Shown piece after piece: positions 6,231-10,661 of a stretch of DNA of 10,661 nucleotides (the first letter of the stretch is position 1; every line of letters begins with the position of its first letter). The translations under genes were made by a program, and so were the position numbers. The notes below the pieces were generated by a model that did not search any database, was not told where the DNA came from, and worked only from the letters and a program-made list of their open reading frames with translations. Source of the stretch: Bdellovibrionales bacterium (GTDB lineage Bacteria > Bdellovibrionota > Bdellovibrionia > Bdellovibrionales > JAMPXM01); NCBI GenBank assembly GCA_005792225.1, contig SXSP01000167.1, positions 1 through 10,661 of the forward strand, given 5' to 3'.

Positions 6231-6718
6231 GTTTTCTTTCCTTTCGGTTGAGTGCCTTTTGAAGTTTGGCGATCGAGGAGTTCGCTCTTCGCGAGGTTCT
6301 CGCGAATCTTGCGCAAACTCGTATTTAGAGATTTCAGTTCCGAGACAGAGCAGCCACTGGCGCAAAGGAGGTCTTCCGGCACTGTCGCAGCGCGCTTGCG
6401 AAGACTTCGTCCCTTAGGCGTGAGGTGAACGTTCACTTGTCTCTCGTCTTCCGTGGAGCGGCGACGTTCAATGAGCCCAAGAGACTCCATCCGTTTCAGC
6501 ATCGGGGTTAATGTTCCCGAATCCAGAAAAAGATTCTGCCCGATTTCGGAGACGCTTCGACCATCGGTTTGCCACAAAACCAGCATCACGAGATATTGCG
6601 GGTACGTCAATTCCAGTGCCTTCAAGAGGGGCTGGTACGCCTTCGTGATCGTCAGCGACGCGGAGTAAACCGCGAAGCAGATTTGGTTTTCGAGATCGAG
6701 AAGCGATGACGTGCTCAT
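6227..6718 (-). CDS. ohrR: OhrR, MarR-family organic-peroxide-sensing repressor
   Basis: The start is taken as ATG 6718 (163 residues). An upstream GTG (6739) would put the coding start inside the operator. The domain is a MarR winged helix, with [23 protein letters not shown] (56-77) as the recognition region and the wing at about 85-100 ([16 protein letters not shown]). The sensing Cys14 is in [13 protein letters not shown]. Tyr28 and Tyr39 keep the 14- and 25-residue offsets from it seen in Bacillus OhrR (Cys15, Tyr29, Tyr40). Cys119 and Cys123 (LLCASGCS) suggest the two-cysteine, Xanthomonas-type mechanism with an inter-subunit disulfide. It represses its own operon with ohr. No Shine-Dalgarno precedes the ATG; the predicted transcription start coincides with it. 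A lysine-rich tail (GTQPKGKKT) ends the protein. Confidence 0.92.
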   Translation of the reverse strand: MSTSSLLDLENQICFAVYSASLTITKAYQPLLKALELTYPQYLVMLVLWQTDGRSVSEIGQNLFLDSGTLTPMLKRMESLGLIERRRSTEDERQVNVHLTPKGRSLRKRAATVPEDLLCASGCSVSELKSLNTSLRKIRENLAKSELLDRQTSKGTQPKGKKT

Positions 6719-6724
6719 AAGCGA

Positions 6725-6753
6725 AATATAATTGTACACAATTGAATTGTAAA
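6725..6753 (-). promoter_or_regulatory. Sigma70-type promoter of ohrR-ohr
   Basis: On the minus strand TTTACA (6753-6748, five of six to TTGACA), a 17-bp spacer and TATATT (6730-6725, five of six to TATAAT) form a near-consensus promoter. Six bases (TCGCTT) separate the -10 box from the A of the ohrR ATG at 6718. Transcription is therefore expected to start at or within a base or two of the start codon. Confidence 0.7.
6730..6750. promoter_or_regulatory. OhrR operator with three alternating half-sites
   Basis: On the + strand AATTGT (6730-6735), AC, ACAATT (6738-6743), G, AATTGT (6745-6750) form two overlapping perfect inverted repeats sharing the central ACAATT. Known OhrR boxes are TACAATT/AATTGTA palindromes. 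The array fills the spacer of the ohrR promoter and touches the -10 box, so bound OhrR should block RNA polymerase. Confidence 0.75.
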
Positions 6754-6755
6754 CA

Positions 6756-7173
6756 ACTAATTTGGGGGAGCTGCCGATGAGTCGATATGACCTCGAGCGG
6801 TCGAAATCGGATCACCGCCTCAACATGAGCCATGCTCTCGAAATATCAGTGAAAATTTCCTGAACGGCGGGCTGTCGACCCGTCATTCACTGTTGAATTC
6901 TTTTCCGATCCTCGCGTTTGCTGCAGTCACCTGAAAAATAGAGAAACGTTTCGACCGTTTATCATTCATCCCTCAGGGGTCAGGGCGCATGAGGCGATGT
7001 GAATTTTCACAAAAGTGCGCGCAATTTATCCGCCGGAAGCTCGTTCTCTCCGTTCCAAGGCGAGAAATCCAAGAATGGAGTAAACGAAAATTAGTTTCCC
7101 CGTTCGGGAGACGAGTCTACGCTGATACTACGTTCTCACATGGGTTGAACCAAGGGTGGTTCGAGGGGTCTTT
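6756..7173. other. Gene-poor region between ohrR and the di-haem cytochrome
   Basis: About 420 bp with no convincing gene. It holds a 28-codon ORF at 6777-6863 (listed separately) and a frame from ATG 6989 that runs into the cytochrome gene and lacks recognisable features. A small stem GAACC/GGTTC (7147-7151 and 7158-7162) precedes the cytochrome ribosome-binding site. No sigma70 promoter for the cytochrome stands out. Confidence 0.5.
6777..6863 (+). CDS. Possible 28-residue ORF divergent from ohrR
   Basis: ATG 6777 follows a GGGGGAG stretch by six bases, a good Shine-Dalgarno, and the frame ends at TGA 6861. The predicted peptide is polar and basic (MSRYDLERSKSDHRLNMSHA, then LEISVKIS) with no motif or membrane segment. 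Its position just beyond the OhrR operator would allow peroxide control in the + direction, but no promoter is clear. It may be a chance ORF. Confidence 0.2.
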   Translation: MSRYDLERSKSDHRLNMSHALEISVKIS

Positions 7174-8892
7174 ATGGATAAAGCATTCTTCCATTTCATG
7201 CTCGTCTTCCTCTTCTCTCTTCAGGCTCGCGCGCAGGCGCCCCAGATTCCTCCGGCCCTAGATCCCAATTCGATCCCGGGTCGCGCCTACAGTGTTCTCG
7301 CCGCGAACTGCGCCTCCTGTCACAACTCGATCCTCTCCTTTGGCGGTATGGGATACGTACTCGATGCACGTCAGCTGATCACGAGCGGACGCGTGATTCC
7401 GGGCGATGCGAATCGTTCTCCCCTCTATCAAGCCATTCGTGAAAATCGTATGCCGCTCGGAACCAACCTCGGAATTCCGCTTGATAACGAGAGCAAACGG
7501 GCCGTTCAGAGATGGATAAACGACGGTGCGAGAGGATTTCCCGAAGTCGGCGTGGCTGCCGCTCCAATCACGACGACGAGCGCTGAGCTCGAAGTCATCG
7601 AAGCCGATCTGAGAAGGGTCGCCTCCAATAATCGACAGTTCATGCGCTACGTCCTCCTCAATCACGTATCGAACAACGTTCTTCTATCGGCGAATCAACG
7701 AACGATGATGTCACAAGCCGTGGCGAAAGCTCTGAACAGTGTGCATTGGCGCTCTGCGATCTCGCTCCCAACACCGCTCGTTGATTCCGCTACGGTGTTG
7801 CGGATTGATCTTCGCAACTACGATATCAGCCGCAATGAATGGGAAAGTCTGGTGGCGAACGCCTATCCCTACAACAGTCAGTACACGTCGAATTCGGGTT
7901 TCGATGAAATTCAAGATCTAGCGCGCTCTCAGTCGCCCGTCGTCCGCGCTGATTGGCTCGCTCAACAAATTCTTCAGCCTCAAGTCTACAGTCGCCTCAT
8001 TGAACTCGGTGACAACATCGAAGATATCGAAGAGAGAATCGGCGTCGATGCTGAAAGAAATATCCGTAACGGCCGGGTCATGCGGTTGGGTTTCCGTGAT
8101 TCAGGCGTTTCGTTTAGTAACCGGATGATCGAACGCCACCAGGGCCGCTTCGGTCCTTATTGGAAATCCTACGACTTCGCCGACGATGATCGCGGCGTCC
8201 AGAACATCTTTCAGAACCCCTTGGGGCCCGAAATTAACGGTGGGGTTGCAGGCGTTGATGAGCGAGTCTTTCAACACGACGGCGGTGAGATGATTTTTGC
8301 GCTCCCCAATGGTCTGCATGGATACGCTTTAACCGACGCCGCCGGAAACTATCTCGATGTCGGCCCGACCGAAATCGTCGTTGATCCAAACCGCCGAGAT
8401 AACACGGTCACGAATTCAGTTTCGTGCTTCGCTTGCCACTCCAGTGGCTGGATCCGCGCGCCTGACGAGATACGAGCTTCCATCTCGAATCGCCGAAATA
8501 ACTTTTCAAACAACGCTCGTCGCGCCGTCGAGCGCTTGTACGCCGACGAAGCCACGATCAAGTCCACCTTTGATCGCGACATCGAAGCTTACCGCGTCGC
8601 CGTGGAAAAACTCGGAATTATCGCTGGCGCGGGTGAGCCGGTCTCAATGGCCGCGCTCAGCTACGAGCGCGACCTCGACATCAACCAGGTGGCGGCCGAA
8701 CTGGATCTCTCTCCCGATCAGCTTCGATCCGTCATTGGCAGAAACTCGAACTTACGAAACATCCTTGGACGCTTGACGAACTCTATCAATTCGCGGCAGA
8801 GACCCGTGATCTCGCGTCGGGATTTCGAACGTAACTTCTCGAACATTACGCGGTCTCTGAGGTCGGTACAGGGGCCCCGTTCCTCGGATTGA
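7174..8892 (+). CDS. Secreted di-haem c-type cytochrome, large, function unknown
   Basis: ATG 7174 follows GAGGGG by five bases; earlier in-frame starts lack this. The 572 residues begin with a signal peptide cleaved near ARA-QA (20/21). The first haem domain has Cys46-Ala-Ser-Cys49-His50 in ILAANCASCH-like context (VLAANCASCHNS), then PGDANRSPLYQAI and RMPLG, where Met93 is the likely axial ligand, and RWINDGA. This is the pattern of planctomycete-type (PSCyt1-like) cytochrome domains. Residues 130-360 have no recognised domain. A later segment has GGEMIFALPNGLHGYALTDA and GPTEIVVDPNRRDN, leading to a second haem site, Cys418-Phe-Ala-Cys421-His422; this resembles cytochrome-like proteins of myxobacteria and planctomycetes. 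A helical C-terminus follows. It probably carries electrons in the periplasm; partner and substrate are unknown. It overlaps metG tail to tail by 47 bp. Confidence 0.75.
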   Translation: MDKAFFHFMLVFLFSLQARAQAPQIPPALDPNSIPGRAYSVLAANCASCHNSILSFGGMGYVLDARQLITSGRVIPGDANRSPLYQAIRENRMPLGTNLGIPLDNESKRAVQRWINDGARGFPEVGVAAAPITTTSAELEVIEADLRRVASNNRQFMRYVLLNHVSNNVLLSANQRTMMSQAVAKALNSVHWRSAISLPTPLVDSATVLRIDLRNYDISRNEWESLVANAYPYNSQYTSNSGFDEIQDLARSQSPVVRADWLAQQILQPQVYSRLIELGDNIEDIEERIGVDAERNIRNGRVMRLGFRDSGVSFSNRMIERHQGRFGPYWKSYDFADDDRGVQNIFQNPLGPEINGGVAGVDERVFQHDGGEMIFALPNGLHGYALTDAAGNYLDVGPTEIVVDPNRRDNTVTNSVSCFACHSSGWIRAPDEIRASISNRRNNFSNNARRAVERLYADEATIKSTFDRDIEAYRVAVEKLGIIAGAGEPVSMAALSYERDLDINQVAAELDLSPDQLRSVIGRNSNLRNILGRLTNSINSRQRPVISRRDFERNFSNITRSLRSVQGPRSSD

Positions 8893-10285
8893 GGGCCGGA
8901 AACACAACGCGACTCTCGATCCGCTCGCCTCGAAATAGTCGCTCGATCCTCGGCGCTGACTCCGGAAGGAGCGGCGCCAAGGCTTGAGCCGCCACGTGAA
9001 CTTCCGAAAACCATCTCGTGATGAGCGAACGAAATTTCTCGCGATCTCCCGCTTTTAAAAGTTCCCAAGGCCGCGCCTCATTGATCTCGGCGTTCACCCG
9101 GTCAATGATTGCCCACGCCTGCGCCCCGTAAGCGCCCAGATCGTAATCCTTGCGCCAGTCAAAGCTCAGATCGTGAGTTTGCAAACTGGGCCGAAAGTCA
9201 TCTTTATCAGCGAGCACCACGAGTCTTGAAATCAAATTCCCGAGCCGGTGAGCGAGATCCTTCGTGTATGCGGCTCGCAGATTCTCCTCTGAAAAGTCCG
9301 CGTCCTGATAGACCGCAAGCTTTTGAAGAAGGTAATGGCGCAAGCCATCGACGCCGTTTCGTGAAACGAGTTCACGTGGATCAACCGAATTCCCGAGAGA
9401 CTTCGAAATCTTCACTCCGTCGGTTGTAAGAAAACCGTGGACGACAATTTCACTCGGAAGTGCCAGACCCGCGGAGAGAAGAAGAGCCGGCCAATACACC
9501 GTATGAAACTTCCAGACATTTTTTCCGATCACGTGGATTCGAAGCTGATCCTCCGACCAACTCTCAAACCCAACACCTGAAACATAGTTGATGAGCGCGT
9601 CGATCCAGACGTAGATGACTTGATCGGGATGACCGGGAGCTTCGATTCCCCAACCCTCAGACCTGGCCTTCGAGCGGGTGATGCTGATGTCCTGCAACCC
9701 CCGGCGGATAAAGCTCAGGACTTCGTTCTTTCGAAACTCAGGGATAATTCGGATTTCATCTCGTGAAATCAGATCGAGGAGACGGTCTTGGTAACGGCTT
9801 AAGCGAAAATACAGATTCTCTTCGGAGATCTCTTCGGGGCGCTTGCGATGATCGGGGCAAAGGCCGTCGATCAAATCTTCTTCGCGGTAAAAGTCCTCGC
9901 AGCCCACGCAGTAGAGACCCGAGTAGGTCGACGAATAAAGGTCGTCTTTTTTCAGCCGGCTGAAAAACTCGGTGACTCCCTCTCGATGTTTTTGATCCGT
10001 CGTTCGAAGAAAACTCTGATAGTCCACGTGCAGGCGATCCGCGAGATCTCGAAAGGCAGCGGCATTGCGATCCACCAGTGCTTGAGCCGAGATCCCCTGG
10101 GCCCGGGCGGAGATCACATTCTTGAGCGCGTTTTCGTCGGTCCCAGTTTGCAAATGAGTTTGGTAACCACTCTGTTTATAAAGTCGGGCGATCGCATCGG
10201 CGATGACAAACTCCTGAGCGTGACCGACATGCGGGTGCGAGTTGACATAGGGAATGGACGTAGTGATGTAAACCTTCTGGTTCAT
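8846..10285 (-). CDS. metG: Methionyl-tRNA synthetase, short form
   Basis: The enzyme charges tRNA(Met) with methionine in the cytoplasm. ATG 10285 follows GGAG by six bases. Class I signatures are HVGH (19-22) in PYVNSHPHVGHA and KISKS (292-296) in DGVKISKSLGN, with Ile in place of the usual Met of KMSKS. A single zinc knuckle is present, Cys126-x2-Cys129-x13-Cys143-x2-His146, as in Thermus-type MetRS. VIYVWIDALINYVSG and GKNVWKFHTVYWPALL are further family blocks. The anticodon-binding helical domain runs from about 335 to 450 (EINEARPWELLK). At 479 residues it lacks the C-terminal EMAP/Trbp111-like tRNA-binding domain of longer forms. It could be the sole housekeeping enzyme or a second copy; the window cannot tell. 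A long structured leader with a small ORF lies upstream. Confidence 0.93.
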   Translation of the reverse strand: MNQKVYITTSIPYVNSHPHVGHAQEFVIADAIARLYKQSGYQTHLQTGTDENALKNVISARAQGISAQALVDRNAAAFRDLADRLHVDYQSFLRTTDQKHREGVTEFFSRLKKDDLYSSTYSGLYCVGCEDFYREEDLIDGLCPDHRKRPEEISEENLYFRLSRYQDRLLDLISRDEIRIIPEFRKNEVLSFIRRGLQDISITRSKARSEGWGIEAPGHPDQVIYVWIDALINYVSGVGFESWSEDQLRIHVIGKNVWKFHTVYWPALLLSAGLALPSEIVVHGFLTTDGVKISKSLGNSVDPRELVSRNGVDGLRHYLLQKLAVYQDADFSEENLRAAYTKDLAHRLGNLISRLVVLADKDDFRPSLQTHDLSFDWRKDYDLGAYGAQAWAIIDRVNAEINEARPWELLKAGDREKFRSLITRWFSEVHVAAQALAPLLPESAPRIERLFRGERIESRVVFPALNPRNGAPVPTSETA

Positions 10286-10339
10286 GAAAGCTCCAAATGA
10301 GAGAGATTGAGATTTAAAAAAGAAGAGGGAGAGCGGAGT

Positions 10340-10447
10340 TTAGGACTGCATACCGCCCGGGCAGGCAAGCAAACGACGAGGTTCACCTGAGAGCGCGCAA
10401 GCGCCTCCGCTGGTGTCTCGAGTTTGATTGCGTACGATGCCCGGCAT
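10340..10447 (-). CDS. Small ORF (35 aa) upstream of metG, leader peptide or small protein
   Basis: Not recognised. ATG 10447 is preceded by GAGGAGG with six bases between, about the best Shine-Dalgarno in the window. The peptide begins MPGIVRNQTRDTSGG and continues ACALSGEPRRLLACPGGMQS. It has two Cys (17 and 29), many Gly and Arg, and no signal peptide or membrane helix. The stop (TAA, 10342-10340) lies 54 bp before the metG start, and the T-run falls between them. It could be a translated leader, a small cysteine-bearing peptide such as a modified-peptide precursor, or a chance ORF in a structured leader. There is a single Met codon besides the start (codon 33), so it is not a Met-rich attenuator of the classic kind. 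Confidence 0.35.
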   Translation of the reverse strand: MPGIVRNQTRDTSGGACALSGEPRRLLACPGGMQS

Positions 10448-10486
10448 GACAGTCCTCCTCAAAGACTCTCGGAGCGTGATCTATTC

Positions 10487-10515
10487 AATGTATCGGATCG
10501 GGGCGAATTTCGCAA
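10487..10515 (-). promoter_or_regulatory. Possible promoter for the metG leader
   Basis: TTGCGA (10515-10510) and TACATT (10492-10487) on the minus strand are separated by 17 bp. Each matches four of six positions of the sigma70 consensus, so support is modest. Transcription from here would include the 35-codon ORF and metG. Confidence 0.25.
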
Positions 10516-10531
10516 TCCTCCCTCCTTTTTC

Positions 10532-10661
10532 ATGCAAATTGTCTCGTTGTCACCTGTCGAAGAGTTAGCCACCGCCGGCCGGCCGACGCTTTCACCTGAT
10601 AAACACTATCCATTTGATATTCGGGATGATTGGGAGCGCGCCCGACGGGCGAGACACCGAA
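10532..10661 (+). CDS. Partial ORF running off the right edge, unknown
   Basis: From ATG 10532 the frame is open for all 43 remaining codons, beginning MQIVSLSPVEELATAGRPTL and continuing through SPDKHYPFDIRDDWERARRA at the edge. The composition looks protein-like (DKHYPFDIRDDWERARRARHR region), but no family is recognised. No purine-rich Shine-Dalgarno precedes the ATG. The opposite strand is also open through the same bases up to a TGA at 10530, so orientation is not secure. If real, it is divergent from metG. Confidence 0.3.
   Translation, partial: MQIVSLSPVEELATAGRPTLSPDKHYPFDIRDDWERARRARHR

Larger units (their letters stand above)
10286..10531 (-). other. Leader region of metG
   Basis: This 246-bp stretch upstream of metG holds a 35-codon ORF with a strong Shine-Dalgarno (listed separately), a possible promoter near 10487-10515, a stable local hairpin with a CUUG loop (minus strand, about 10396-10410), and a run of six Ts (10321-10316) shortly before metG. 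Two 7-base complementarities exist on the minus strand: 10450-10456 with 10342-10348, and 10405-10411 with 10332-10338. They interleave, so they would form a pseudoknot or compete. No T-box or standard riboswitch consensus is complete here. Confidence 0.4.

Noticed and set aside
6989..7261. 90-codon + strand ORF before the cytochrome
   Set aside because: It overlaps the signal-peptide region of the cytochrome in another frame, is Arg/Ser-rich with no motif, and its second half is clearly the shadow of that gene.
10380..10470. Glycine riboswitch in the metG leader
   Set aside because: ACACC...GGAGG and CTCTCAGGT resemble parts of the aptamer, but the GCACCGAAGG-like core, the flanking stem and the GGAC segment are not present in order, and metG is not a usual target. 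Kept only as a remark.
10459..10533. 24-codon minus-strand ORF upstream of the 35-codon ORF
   Set aside because: No Shine-Dalgarno before its ATG, and the AGGAGG-like bases fall inside the ORF. The predicted promoter lies within it, so it is likely chance.

Overview
The window reads as a chromosomal segment of a Gram-negative bacterium of roughly 53-55% GC by eye. The mix of genes suggests a Bdellovibrionota/deltaproteobacterial-type genome: exported proteins with N-terminal signal peptides, a PilZ membrane protein, an LA_2272-type surface-repeat protein, an oxyR next to an ankyrin gene, a trypsin-like protease and a large di-haem cytochrome with planctomycete/myxobacterial-style haem domains. 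This assignment comes from family resemblance only and is tentative. No rRNA, tRNA, CRISPR array, insertion sequence or phage gene was found.

Layout. 1-1464 (+): the 3' end of an SLT-type lytic transglycosylase, a four-helix membrane protein with a C-terminal PilZ domain (4-base overlap), and an 88-residue unknown protein whose start codon lies in a 9-bp inverted repeat. 1478-2798 (-): a 63-residue membrane protein and an OxyR-like LysR regulator with both redox cysteines. 2805-3231: an OxyR-like operator and a divergent ankyrin-repeat gene that looks broken by a deletion of about 32 bp. 3194-3808 (-): an exported protein with eight short repeats, with a perfect 16-bp palindrome in its 5' region. 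3947-4699 (+): a degenerate receiver domain fused to a cyclic-nucleotide-binding domain. 4700-5716 (-): a secreted trypsin-fold protease whose stop codon abuts that of the preceding gene.

5805-6753 (-): a complete organic-peroxide defence operon, ohrR-ohr, with overlapping genes, a clear sigma70-type promoter and three alternating OhrR half-sites in it. The predicted transcription start falls on the ohrR start codon, so the mRNA may be leaderless. 6756-7173 holds no convincing gene. 7174-8892 (+): a secreted di-haem c-type cytochrome. It overlaps by 47 bp, tail to tail, with a methionyl-tRNA synthetase gene (8846-10285, -) that encodes a short enzyme without the C-terminal tRNA-binding module. 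Upstream of metG is a 35-codon ORF with an excellent Shine-Dalgarno sequence in a leader that can form alternative pairings. A further ORF runs off the right edge.

Themes: peroxide sensing and defence (oxyR, a relic ankyrin gene, ohrR-ohr), nucleotide second-messenger effectors (PilZ and cNMP-binding) and several exported proteins. I see no confident multi-gene novel system. The most open-ended items are the small ORF and leader upstream of metG, the pseudo-receiver/cNMP fusion, and the unannotated middle of the di-haem cytochrome.
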